From: Taxawa tesnikishii (nom. ined.)
Lineage: Eukaryota; Ascomycota; Dothideomycetes; Dothideales
Direction: 5' to 3'
Length of the DNA stretch: 64,000 nucleotides
Assembly (NCBI GenBank): GCA_030247885.1
Contig: JAPDRO010000001.1
Coordinates: forward strand, 434,001 to 498,000
The translations under genes and the position numbers were made by a program. Below, in pieces: positions 38,251 to 49,046 of the stretch (position 1 is the stretch's first letter; each line of letters opens with the position of its first letter). The notes under the pieces are model-generated. The model worked only from the letters and a program-made list of their open reading frames with translations. It did not search any database and was not told the DNA's origin.

Positions 38251-39111
38251 TCGATCTTAACACACAATACTCGGCCGCCACCGGCCTTCTGAGGGTACTG
38301 GATCTTACTACTACCTAGCGACAAAGCGTGCACTCCTTCACTCAAACCACACAACCTCCCTTTGGCGTTTCGAACACTTCCCTACTTTTACCCCAACTTG
38401 CTGCCCACCAGACTGATCACTAAGGGCTTTTCTATTCGATGCGCTTGAGCGACATGGTTCACGATTGATGACATGCATACCCTGGACCGATGATGGAGGA
38501 AACGATTCGGGTTTGCTTTTCCCTTTTCTCTAGCCACACCAATGTCGAAAATTAAAGTTATGGACATTGGCATTGGAGGGAATGCGCCTGGACATACGAG
38601 TCACAGGTAACTGACAGAGAAGCTGTGATGAAATAAGTGGGTGAAAGGCCGCTCTTGGGAATGGGAATAGCTAGATCCAGACAACATTCGCAGATACATA
38701 ACCCACAAAACACTACTTCTCCGTCAAGAGCGTGACTGTCCCAGCACTGGTAAATCCGACTGCTAAGACCTCCTTGCCATTGCAGCTGCCACTAAGCGAC
38801 GAGAGCGAGTGCAACATACCTACACCTCGACACATCTTGTGTACTCGAGCATGGAGCAGGGTGACATCGTTTCTGCCGTGCGATACCGGAGACCGACATC
38901 GGAATGCGACACTTGATTTATAAGACGGAAATGACTCTTCAATGAATGAGCAAAGAGCATTAAGACTAATCGTCGTATAAGCAGTAGACGACATACAAAT
39001 ACATTGGAGGTAGGAATGATTTTTCCCGTATCCCGAGCCAGATTTCCGCATCCCACAATATCCAGTTTCCCAACTTCCCAACTCCCTACTTCGCCGCATA
39101 TATACGAATAC
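38251..39111. other. Intergenic region
   Basis: About 0.86 kb between two co-directional genes. No supported gene, repeat or RNA seen. Confidence 0.5.
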
Positions 39112-39699
39112 ATGTCTCAATCACGACCAACGCCTCCTCCCACGACCTCGACAACAACACAAATCGGACCAGCCTCAGCCCCCTTCACAATCACTCCAGC
39201 AACATCTCCCGCCGACGTAGACAGCATCCGCAGCCTCTTCGCCGCCTACGCGACCTGGCTGGATCTGGACCTGAGTTTCCAATCCTTCTCTTCCGAGCTC
39301 GCCTCGCTCCCAGGCGCCTACTCGCCACCCAATGGCTGCTTGCTCCTCGCGCGCTCGTCCGGTTCCGGATTGCAACCGGGCGCGCCTTTGGGATGCGTGG
39401 CGCTTCGACCACTAGCCAGCCAGAGCAGCCCAGCCGCTCCGTGCGCGGAGATGAAACGGCTGTACGTCGTCGACCCGGGCCGTGGGATGGGCGTGGGCAA
39501 AGCGTTAGTGCGGGAATGCGTGCGGAGGGCGAGGGGGATGGGGTACAGGTACGTGAAGCTGGATTCTTTGGAAGAGAAGATGAGGGGTGCGGTGAGGTTG
39601 TATGAGGGGTTGGGGTTTAGGAAATGTGCGAGGTATTATGAGACGCCGTTGCAGGGAACCGTGTTTTTGGAGTTGGATTTGGCGGAGGAGAGGCGGTGA
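39112..39699 (+). CDS. GNAT-family N-acetyltransferase
   Basis: Single exon, 195 aa from ATG at 39112 (an upstream in-frame ATG at 39004 lies in likely leader). The GNAT fold is shown by CAEMKRLYVVDPGRGMGVGK, which includes the acetyl-CoA-binding RxxGxG/A loop, then ALVRECVRRARGMGYRYVKL, and LYEGLGFRKCARYYETP at the C-terminus. It resembles the bacterial-type small GNAT acetyltransferases common in fungi; the acceptor substrate cannot be read from sequence. Confidence 0.88.
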   Translation: MSQSRPTPPPTTSTTTQIGPASAPFTITPATSPADVDSIRSLFAAYATWLDLDLSFQSFSSELASLPGAYSPPNGCLLLARSSGSGLQPGAPLGCVALRPLASQSSPAAPCAEMKRLYVVDPGRGMGVGKALVRECVRRARGMGYRYVKLDSLEEKMRGAVRLYEGLGFRKCARYYETPLQGTVFLELDLAEERR

Positions 39700-40034
39700 C
39701 GGATGGGGGATGAGGTTTGGGGAGAAGAGATCACTGGGTTATGTAGTAGTGCAAATGGAAAGTTTTTGAGGTTGGGTAGATGTCTGTGATGCAGTTTCCC
39801 TATGCTAAAGATGATGATGCTGCTCTAGAGCACCATATCCAATCCTCGTCTGTTTGCAGTCTCAATCCGATTTAGCAGAGCAACGATAGATCGTCTGTCG
39901 TGCTTCCCTGTCGCGTCACAACCGAGAATACATGTTAAGTTCCGTATGGGACATCGTCCATCCCCTTGCATGTAAGGCAAGCAATCTACTTGCTTACCAA
40001 GATGTCCACTTGACCTACAGATAAGCGTAGTTCT
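39700..40034. other. Convergent 3' spacer
   Basis: 335 bases between the convergent GNAT and BTB genes. Nothing else seen. Confidence 0.5.
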
Positions 40035-41374
40035 TCACCAACGCAATACATCTTCATCGCTGTCGTACGCCCGGGGCCATACTGGATCTGTAGATGTCTG
40101 CGAAGGGCAGTCCGGATGCTTCACCCTGCACCTCTTCCCGTCTGCTTCTCCTACCGCATCGAAGCGGCGCACGCAATCCAGACACAGGCCGGGACACGCT
40201 CCCACCATCTTCTCCTCCAGAACCTTGATATCGAATTTAGTGGTTTGCTGAGGCCGCGATGGACCATGTCGAAGGCGTCGGGGTGAGCCCCGTTCAATGA
40301 ATCGTAGTCGCTGTCGTGCGCTCCCCTTGGACAATTGCAAAAATCGTTCTTTGTCCCAGGGGAAGTTCGATATCGGCGAGGCGGCCGCGGATGGTTGCGA
40401 TGTTGGTGTGGCGGAAGTTGAAGGGCCAGAGGTCGGCCTGCTCTAACTTCTCGAGAAAGTCTGAAGTGCTGATGCTGGAGTTGGGATGGCGCGTCTTGTC
40501 GATGAGTTTGGTCATGGTCGTAGTAAATTCGGAGTAAGCAGCTTGGCTCTGAAGTGCCAGTGATACTTTCATTCCTAGTCAGCAACGCTAGACAAGAGCA
40601 GTGGCAGCGGTGGTGGTAGAGCCCAACTTACCAAGGGCTTCCGTAGGGAAATATTTCGCCAGATCTCCTACAAGCGCAGGTGTAACAGAGCCGGGCCAAG
40701 TATACATATGCATGACGACCTTCGCCGAGAACCTCTTGAAATTCTCCGGCTGATCCAAGAAGTAAGCCACGATCATGCAATTCTTCCACTCCTCGACCGA
40801 TGTCCAGATGTTGTAGTCATTGAGGAACTTCGACATCAGCGTGGCAACGGTATAGTGCACCGCCCGACCACAATCATACTTGTCGACCACGGTCACAAAG
40901 CCCACCAACCTCTCCGACAAGACGTAGAGGTCGACGTCTTCCGCGTACTTCGGGTCGAGCTGATGGTGCAGGATTTTCATCAACAGAAGCATGGCATCCT
41001 GATCATCTTCAGGCAGAAGAATTTCCTTCGGGTTCGCGGAGTCCAGGCCATGACCCTCGGCGTAACGCGAACTGAACAGGGCGGCGAAGACCTTGGAGGC
41101 CAGGCGTAGGATTTGGGACGATGTGCGGATCTTGTAGGGGAATTGACTGCTGCCGGTAATGAGGCAGACATCGCCGTCTGGACAGAGATCGTGGTAGGTC
41201 TCGCGTGCTATGATCTCGTCAATAGGTGCTGGAACCTCTGCTGACGATTAGCGGAAGAAGTGGTGACAGTGCTTTCGATGGGCGCAGGCCTCTCAGCTAT
41301 GTTGACCGTGCTGTATAGACGGCTGGAGATCATAGAGGCTGATACTTACCCGAGACGTTGTCCTCGTCTGCCAT
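40035..41374 (-). CDS. BTB/POZ-domain protein with Cys-rich C-terminus
   Basis: Three exons (41374-41350, 41237-40632, 40574-40035; introns 112 and 57 nt), about 390 aa. The BTB domain follows a short N-terminus: GDVCLITGSSQFPYKIRTSS, LASKVFAALFSSRYAEGHGL, EILLPEDDQDAMLLLMKILH. The remainder (VDKYDCGRAVHYTVATLMSK) matches a large Pezizomycotina family of BTB proteins of unknown partner, probably Cullin-3-type or transcriptional adaptors. The C-terminus has CPGLCLDCVRRFD, a possible metal-binding pair. Two slips occur in exon 3, at the C run 40323-40326 and the T run 40244-40246; one base at each joins HDSDYDSLNGAHPDAFDMV to TTKFDIKVLEEKMVG and the total becomes a multiple of three. Confidence 0.82.
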
Positions 41375-41817
41375 GTTTGCTTTCTGACTTGTAGTAGGAG
41401 ATTGTGTTGGAGAGATTATGGGAGAAGAGAAAGGACAAGAGGAAGGATTCTTATAGCAGAGCAATGAAGCCGGTCGAAGATCTGCCGCAGTAGTGAATTG
41501 TGGAATCCGTCAAATCCAGGTCTTCCAACTACTACAATGAAGCAGTGGTGAAGGAGCCGGACACGGGATACGCTATAATTTTAATGGAAGCGACGAGGAA
41601 GGCTTGCTAGGTTGCTATTGATAGGAAAGGTTGTACAGTGGCCGACAAAAGCCAGCATACTCCAAGGCGCCTGGCTGGATAGGAGGGAAACAGTAGTCAC
41701 ACACGACTGAGCTTTGAATTCATGAGCGAGCAACAATAAGGCGAAGGTGTATTATTGCGGTGACAAAGCATGTATTGCATGGACAAAGTGCTCAGCATCT
41801 GCAAGATACATTAGCGG
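41375..41817. other. Intergenic, BTB gene promoter
   Basis: 443 bases. No gene or repeat seen. Confidence 0.45.
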
Positions 41818-43684
41818 TCATTCGCACAACCCCTCATTCTGCAACTCACAAGATTTTCTGGTGAAGCTGAGCTCAAAAGCACCAGTCCGCGCTCTTGGCG
41901 GAGTATAATCTTCAATGAAGACATATGGCCGAAGATCTCTCAACCGGATAATTCGGTCCTGTGACCACTGAAGCCAGCCGCGAGAATTGAAGTCATTCGT
42001 TATGAACGCCGTCCAAACGGGCATGTTCTTCATCTGACCTTCGGCGACCGAGGCTTCGAGACGGAGGCCGTTTGTGTGCTCGTCGCAGAAAAGGCGAAGG
42101 ACATGCAAGAAATCATCGTCTTCTATCTCTCTACAACACAATTAGGAATTGGAGCGCAATGCAAGATCGCTGGCCGCTCACCCTTTGAACAAGATCGTCT
42201 CTTTCAGTCCGGACTGGTCCTCAAGCTGAGGAGGTATGGGTTGGGAATCTTGTCGCTTCATTGCCACGAACGTACAATAGAACAAGACCATGCCTGCATG
42301 CAGTTAGCCTACTGTGAAATATGCAAGTCCGCATTCTCTCACGCTCGTAGAGCGAAAAGTCAAGGTTCGCCCAAAGTGTGAGTCTTCCTGCAGATGTCCC
42401 AGCTCGACACAGCTGCAGAGACGACTCTCGCCGCACAACCTTCAATGCGGTCAGTGGAATGCAATAGTGAACTCGCTGCCGTGTATCGGGATCTTTGGAG
42501 AGGCACAAGGCCCTTGCTCGGTGAGTGTCAGGCCTCCAATAGAAGCGCAACACAAGGCCGGAGGCTTGAAACGAACTGTATCTCTATGGTTAGCACAGAG
42601 CCGACGATATCGCATCGTACCTACATACAGTTCGAGCACTTGAACAAATCCTTCGGAATGGAGTCGCTGCAATGCTACAGGCTCATCTCTGCCATAGCAC
42701 TTGGTCCTGAATAAGAGTCAGGAATTGCACTCGAAGACATGAACGGAGTACTGACGGAACAGGAGGGGTCCGAAAGCTGGTAGCTGGATAATGACCATCG
42801 AAAATCTTCTCACTCCAATGGCGTGGAACAGAGGAGCTTGACGTATTCGAGTAGGACGTGTGACTCGAGTCGAATGTATTTGACGATTCGGTGGAGTAAG
42901 TTGGTGACGTTGGAGAATTGGGGAAAGCACCTGGCGGTTCAGGCGCAAATGGTGGGTGACTGCTCTGTGACCATCGCTCAGAAGACGGGGTCTGTGGTGA
43001 GTCCACACGATCCGAATAGTGGCTTGCGTATCTGGGAGGGCCAGAGGGTCGTCGAGGCCTACGACCTGTGCACGTAAGTTTTTGCAAGATATTAGACGTA
43101 GAGCATGCTCAACAAGTCACGACTGACCTTCGAGCCCAATCGATGAGCCGCTCATGCCTCTGTCAAGAGGGTCTTGCTTGCGTAGCAAGGCTAGTATTTC
43201 GCGACGCGTTTCAATGAGACGACCAGGTGCACTCCTAGAGCCAAATCAGCACGCTAGGGTAAAGCTTCGATCAGAGTCTTTACCCTCTTAACACCTCGAA
43301 CAAGTCTAGGAGGACCATTCTGTACAACTCAAGTCTCGAACAAAGACTTGGCCCCTCTCGGCGCATGCTAATGTGCAGATCCTCCCAGGCCTGCCGAAAC
43401 CGTCCATCTCTGCTTTTCCGGAATAACACCTTAGTAGTTTGAAGGGTAAGCTCAAGACTGCAAATGACCGTGTCAAGATCATCTCTAATCCTGTAGAACC
43501 CGCGGCCGTATTGTGTGGAGTCGTCTGCATTGTCAAGCGTGCGGAAGGCGGAGCTCACGGCGAAAAGCTCGCTAATGGTTGCCGAGATGTCTGTGGCCCA
43601 CTGAGGGACTTCTTCCAGGAAGACGTGAAGGCCTGAGGCAACCTCTTCAGCGGCTTTGGCTTGTTTGATCAAGGGTCTCTCCAT
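41818..43684 (-). CDS. Seven-exon Pezizomycotina protein of unknown function
   Basis: Function unknown. Seven exons (43684-43284, 43234-43128, 43065-42756, 42706-42625, 42583-42343, 42293-42182, 42130-41818) with introns of 41-62 nt give exactly 521 aa, every phase closing without any slip. The N-terminal block (MERPLIKQAKAAEEVASGLH, WATDISATISELFAVSSAF) is helical; a Ser/Thr/Pro-rich linker follows (TSPTYSTESSNTFDSSHTS); the C-terminal half has short beta-rich motifs (LRFYWRPDTHRARALCLS, WANLDFSLYERMVLFYCTF, FLHVLRLFCDEHTNGLRLEA, VWTAFITNDF, LRPYVFIEDYTPPRARTGAF). I recall similar proteins widely across Pezizomycotina, always annotated hypothetical. The C-terminal half reads like a split-PH or Ig-like fold, which is a guess. 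Confidence 0.85.
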
Positions 43685-44703
43685 AGTCTGCGGCTGTAGT
43701 GGCGGCGGAGCACTGCAGCCCTACTGGCACGTGTAGCGATTGGAACCGGAAGATCTAAGGGTGTTGGTTCGCGGGGTAGGCGATGGTGCCATGAATCATA
43801 ACGAACAACAGCACTCCAACCTCGAAAAGCGCCGCGGCTCAAGTAGTTTCCTTTGACAGGCTCGACTCTGTCGAGGCCAGGAAGCAGTCAAGGAAATAAC
43901 TGCAAAATGTCTGGTGTAGCTCACTCGGGAGCTCTGACGTGGCACATCAAAGGTCTGGGGAAGAGTCCAATGGAAAATTGACAAACCTGCATTCCTCATG
44001 CGCGCACCACGCATTCGTTGCTCCTCATCCCTCAGCTTGCCGAAGCTACACAGGAAGCTCTGCATAAGCTCGAGTGGGGCAATCTCTCACCGGAAGTTTT
44101 ATGCAGAAGCATTTGCTTGTTGCAAACCTGCACGGACTCGAGACACCTCGAACAGCAACGTGGTGCTCGAGCATTGCAAGGAATGCTTGCTCCTGGTGTT
44201 TGTTCCAACGTGTGCGCCAGGCAAACCACGCTAGCTAGGCATACTATGAGCGGGGAGACACCCGTCCTCGTGTAGTTAGACCGGAGCTTTATGGATGGTG
44301 AAAGATCGGTCGCCCTGCGAAAAGGGAGCCGACGGCGATAGAAGTTGTGCTTACTACACCGTATGTGTCGATGCGATGCAATCATGGAAGGGAAGAGGGA
44401 AGATGCCGCGGTCGACTTTCAAAATCGGAGCTTCCCGTCCTCTACAGAAACATGTCGCGTTGGCCATCTCTCAGTGGACTCGCTCTGACGAACGTCTTTG
44501 CTCTCGACAACAATGACTTCTGCGTGGCCAATCAATGCTGCTTAATGCCTTTGCGCGCTCTACTCGTTTAAGCAGGTGGCAAATGCTTCACTAGAGAGCT
44601 CGCCGTTGCGTCATGGTTACATTCCCTGAGCTATCCGTGTATCCTTCTCGAGGCAGCATTTGCGTATATATTTCGTCCTCGACTTTAGCATCATTCGTCA
44701 GTA
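43685..44703. other. Divergent intergenic region
   Basis: About 1.0 kb between the seven-exon gene and the hydrolase. A TATA-like element sits near its right end. No gene supported. Confidence 0.5.
44665..44672 (+). promoter_or_regulatory. TATA-like element of the alpha/beta hydrolase gene
   Basis: TATATATT 39 bases before the ATG at 44704. If this is the real core promoter, the first ATG would sit very close to the transcription start and the second in-frame ATG at 44803 may be preferred. Confidence 0.4.
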
Positions 44704-45772
44704 ATGAACAAGCTAAGTGTTTCTCTGCTCAAAATCTCCAAGATTAAGTCTCATCGCAACGTCCTTGCTCTCAGCCACTTCAGGAACTACGTAACCACCA
44801 TGGCCTCCCTAACCACCAAAGACCCAGGTCACTCGTACGCCAAAACCAACAACATCTCCTTCAAATTCTACGAGCAGCGTGAGTCTCCAGCACCCTTCGG
44901 CTATGAATACTTCATCTCGCTTCCTCCAGCCTACGAGTCCACATCCGAAAAGTACCCTCTGATTCTCTTCCTTCACGGCGCCGGGGAATCCCAACGAAGT
45001 GCCAACGAGAGTTATGCTTCCATCCGGCATGGCATCCCCAAGGTTGTTTTGTGTTACGACAAGATGAAGGACGGTGTCGACCCTCCACACATCGACATCC
45101 CACAAGCGGAAAGGATACGGAGGAGTCGTGGGAGCAAGGCTGGAGATCTGAGCGTTGAGCCTGTGAGCAAGGAGGTGTGCACAACGGTTGCGGAGAACTT
45201 CATCACACTGACTCCCAGCTTGAACATGGGTGAGTGGGCAAGCTTGTAGATGTTTGTGGGCACGGCTGAATTGTTACAGAATGGGGCTACGGTTGGAATC
45301 CTTCAATTCTCTCTGCTCTCCTGGATGAGGTCGTTCAAGCTTTCCGTGTGGACCTGGACCGCATTCACGTCACCGGCTTCAGCATGGGCGGTTACGGCAC
45401 CTGGGCGTTGGGCATGCACACGCCTGACCGTTTCGCCACGCTCACGCCTGTATGCGGAGGAGGTGATACGGTGCTGGCAAAGAACATCAAGCATGTACCT
45501 CAATGGATTCATCACGGTGATCTTGACGACATCATCCCCTCTCCCAATCCTTGAAAATGGAGAAGGCGCTGAAGCAGGCTGGCGCCAAGGACGTCAAGCT
45601 TACGAGATATCCACAGGCGAAGCACGATAGCTGGACATATACGTACAATGATCCAGAGCTTTATCGGTGGATGTTGGGACATAGCAGGACGACTAAGGGT
45701 GATGAGATTGTTGTTCCTGAAGCTAACAAGGTCGCTGTTGCCGGAGCACAGGCTGATACAGAGGGACGGTAG
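44704..45772 (+). CDS. Alpha/beta-hydrolase esterase (phospholipase/carboxylesterase-like)
   Basis: Two exons (44704-45229 and 45280-45772; intron 50 nt), about 339 aa. The catalytic triad is visible: Ser in VTGFSMGGYGTWALGM, Asp in HGDLDDIIP, His in YPQAKHDSW; the oxyanion region is LILFLHGAGESQ. It resembles fungal phospholipase/carboxylesterase and polyhydroxybutyrate-depolymerase-like esterases. The first 33 residues (MNKLSVSLLKISKIKSHRN) are basic and hydroxylated, suggesting an optional mitochondrial presequence; MASLTTKD at 44803 is the alternative cytosolic start. One slip lies near 45549-45550 (CC): one more C gives PNPLKMEKALKQAG and phases close. The substrate is unknown. Confidence 0.82.
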
Positions 45773-46120
45773 AGAACGGTGGAGTGCGGAAAATAGGAAG
45801 ATATATGTAAGCTCTTTCAGTTTGGACATAGAGACGTCCTCTTTCTCTGCCAGATAGGTAGCTGTAACAACATGACAAAATGCTATACTCCAAAGATACA
45901 GCTACATTGTGCTAAGACGGATGTTGCCGTGTGGGTCTCGCGGGTGAATTCATCCGGGCGCCGAGGAAGCTTCTCCATGAAAGTAGCGCCGTTGGTTATC
46001 AGTTGGCACAGAACTGAGCATACCACGCAATATCGCCCAGAGAACGGCATACTTCAATTGCAGCAACATGACTGACTAACACGACAAACCCAGCGAACAT
46101 AGCGTCAATTGCGTTTCGTG
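45773..46120. other. Intergenic, PHD gene promoter
   Basis: 348 bases. No gene or repeat seen. Confidence 0.45.
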
Positions 46121-47999
46121 ATGTCCTTTCAAGACTACCTCCAGCGCTCCACAGCGACACCTCCAGCACCCTCTTCAACGCCAGCATCCGCACCCAACGC
46201 GCCGGCACAACCGCAACCAGCGCCAATTGCTGCAACCACGGCCATGTCCTCACTCCCAGTAAGCGCATACGCGCGCACTTCATCACCTCCCAGGACGACC
46301 ACTAGCACGCCGGGCACGAATTCACCGCACCCATTCACATTACCCCAATTCTCGGCGACGACGGAGGAAATCGTGAAGCGCGTATCCGCTAACAGCGCAA
46401 CCGGCACGCCGGGCTGGGAAGCAGCAAGAGAGCAGGTTCTGAAGAGTATGGTCACGAGCGACAAGTTCCCTACTCCGCCGCCGCGGGAAGGACCGGCGAA
46501 GAGGGGACGCGGCGCAAAGAAGAATAGTCCGCTTGGTAATGGGAGGAGGGAGAGCGGAGGGTTGGGAGAGTTGGGAGAAAGCGAGGGCTCGAAGGAGATG
46601 CTGGACCAATTTGTGCGGACCCCAGAGTCCACACGGGGGCGCGGGCGCGGGAGAGGTAGAGGGCGAGGCCGAGGCGGTGGAAGAGGAGGGAAGCGGGTGA
46701 AGAGGGAACATGAGGACGGCGAGCACGAAGATGCGTCTGCCTCCGACACCGACGCGTCCGAGAACTACAACCCCATGCCAACAACGACGAAGTCTGGGCG
46801 TGCAGTCACCAAGCCCACGACGTTCGCGCCGCCTGCGCCGTCGCCGGCCAGTGGACAGAAGCGCAAGCGCGCTTACAACAGGAAAAACCCTGAACTGACG
46901 GTGTGCAAAGTGTGTCTGCGACCGCACAGTCCGGCGAGCAACATGATCGTGTTCTGCGACGGGTGTAATACGCCCTATCACAGATATTGCCATCACCCTC
47001 CTATAGATCAGAAGGTCGTCGATGTGCCGGAGATGGAGTGGTTCTGTGCCGACTGCAGCGCGGAGAGGGCGCCTCCACAACCCGAAACCCAGGTCGACGT
47101 CAGCACCTTCGTGTCCGGGGAGGGATTGAGCGAAGACAAGGTGAGTGCTGTACAACTTGAATCGTGCCTCGTGCCTAAAACGACTCACAAAGCGATTAGA
47201 AGCGCGCGTTCCTGACAAGCTTACCATCGTCTACGCTGGTCGATCTCCTTATGAGGGCGAGCGAGCTGGGACCAGATCTACCGCTCTTCGCATCTGGTAT
47301 TGTCGCCGCTGCTGTGCCTGCCACAAGAACCGACGAAGCGCAGGCTGGACCCAGCGCCCAGAACGGATCCGCGCCGATCACGTCTCAGACCTTGGACGCG
47401 ACATCTTTATACCAACCGCAACAGCACGAAAAGACACAAAACCCGTCCTCAGCAACCCTCAACCACAGCGAAGCCGACGTCGAACCCGCACCCATTCCGG
47501 CACCTAATCCACCGACCATCGAACCCCCACCACAGAAGATCGAGGCCACTCTTCAGACGCTGAAGCTGACGTGCACTACGACGGCTACGCCGATGTTGAT
47601 CCTCCCACCGGTTTCCCTCGACCGGGCCATGGATTGGCGCGCACGTTACCGCCCGAACAGGAGGACCTGCAGTGGCTCGTTGATGATAACTATGACGTCT
47701 ATAGCCATTACTACCAAAGCGATCCACAAGGTGCCCATAACGGGGTATTTGGCGATGCTGGGGATACTGGCGATGCCAGCGCAGGCCAGGCGGACGATGG
47801 TGGTGGGACAGCGGCGGAGGCGATGGATCTCGGGCGGGAGGCCCGAGATGGAGGGGCAGGAGATGAAGACGCTAAGGTAGGGTTAGGGGTGCTGGAGCAG
47901 GGGAACGGAGACGGGGATGCGACGACAGGTGGCGATGGAGATGTTAAGATGGTGGGTGATGGTGTAGCGACGATGCCGGGAGCTGAGGAGGGGAGCTAG
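46121..47999 (+). CDS. PHD-finger protein with RG-rich/AT-hook-like region
   Basis: Probable chromatin reader. Two exons (46121-47140, 47200-47999; intron 59 nt), about 606 aa. Order: Pro/Ser-rich N-terminus starting MSFQDYLQRS; a helix (GTPGWEAAREQVLKSM); an Arg-Gly run (RGRGRGRGRGRGGG) that could act as AT-hook or RNA-binding RGG box; a PHD finger CKVCLRPHSP, VFCDGCNTPYHRYCH, WFCADC at about residues 262-315; after the intron, a short helical segment (LTSLPSSTLVDLLMRASELG); and a conserved C-terminal motif GHGLARTLPPEQEDLQWLVD. A slip in the C run at 47524-47528 separates this motif from the upstream frame; one more C closes the phases. It resembles fungal PHD proteins of SNT2/CTI6-like regulatory type, but I cannot assign a named orthologue. 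Confidence 0.83.
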
Positions 48000-48915
48000 C
48001 GGCTTTTCCTTGAGGGTGTCGAGATCGGGAACGATGAGGGAGATGGGATGATATCCACGAGAAGAGAACGGCGATACAGATGAGGAGAGGGGTCAGAGTC
48101 GAGCTTGTCGACGGTCATGACTGATGAAGCATTTAATGGCGCACTGGAAGGGATGCGCCGCAAGTATCGTAAGAGGTTTCTTTCGTGGTTAGGCGAGGAG
48201 AAGAGGAAGAGGAAAAGGAAAAGGAAAGGTATTAGATGGTATGAAACACGAAAGTATCGATTCTGAACGATGGACCTCTTTGAAGGCCAATGCTGGCCTG
48301 ATACCTACTTTCCTACCTATCCCGCTGATACCTTTAAGCCACAGCAACTGTCGCACTTCACCGTGGCTTCGTTAAAGCATCAGGTCGGCTCAACTCAAGC
48401 CTTACTTAAACTTCACTGAATTGTTCTGCGGCATTGTTCGATTCCGGTTATCAATGGAACAGGTTGGTACACCGCGGGACGTAACGCAGCACCCCTCTCC
48501 TTCCGGATTCAGCTCGAGAAACAAGCATGTAAGCTGTTACAGAAGAAATCGAGCCTCTTGAGCGAGGAAACGGCGGCCGATGAGGAGAAGGGGGCGATGG
48601 TGGAGTGACGGATTGTGGAGCGAGCCAGTCCGGTTAGCAAGCGAATGTGGCCCTGAAGACAACGATGCACCAGGGAGTTCATCCTGAAATGTAAAAATCA
48701 GTATGGGGGAGAGGAATCCCTCAGGTTGTGTTGTAGTCTGCATGGCACAAGGGGAATTAGCGTATATGACGATCATGCTCGAAAGGCAAGCCCTCAATTC
48801 AGCTCTTAGCAACTCGTCTCGATCGCTGGGAGTATATAAACGCTGCATAGATCCTCATACCAACTCACACCCTCCTGTACTTGTATATCTAGTTACACTT
48901 TTACCTCAATGCCCT
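48000..48915. other. Intergenic region with a plus-strand core promoter
   Basis: About 0.9 kb. It contains a purine tract near 48197-48229 (AGGAGAAGAGGAAGAGG and on) and a TATATAAA element at 48833. No complete gene supported. Confidence 0.5.
48833..48840 (+). promoter_or_regulatory. TATATAAA element reading into the monooxygenase 3' end
   Basis: A strong TATA box on the plus strand followed by a pyrimidine/CA-rich leader-like stretch (48855-48908) and an ATG at 48909. The only annotated gene beyond it runs on the opposite strand. Confidence 0.4.
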
Positions 48916-49046
48916 TCATCCCCCCTCTGCCCGCCACGCTTCTACGTGCTCAAGGAAGCTTTCTACACCATGACCCCAAAGACCTGACTTTGCCATCTTC
49001 ATCATCTCCTCAGCTGGCAACCGATCCAGTGCGCCCTCCAGATTGA
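48909..49046 (+). CDS. Possible 45-residue antisense ORF
   Basis: ATG at 48909 preceded by a TATA box 69-76 bases upstream. The product MPFIPPLPATLLRAQGSFLH.. has no known domain and overlaps the monooxygenase C-terminus in antisense. It may simply be a chance ORF under a real antisense transcript. Confidence 0.2.
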   Translation: MPFIPPLPATLLRAQGSFLHHDPKDLTLPSSSSPQLATDPVRPPD

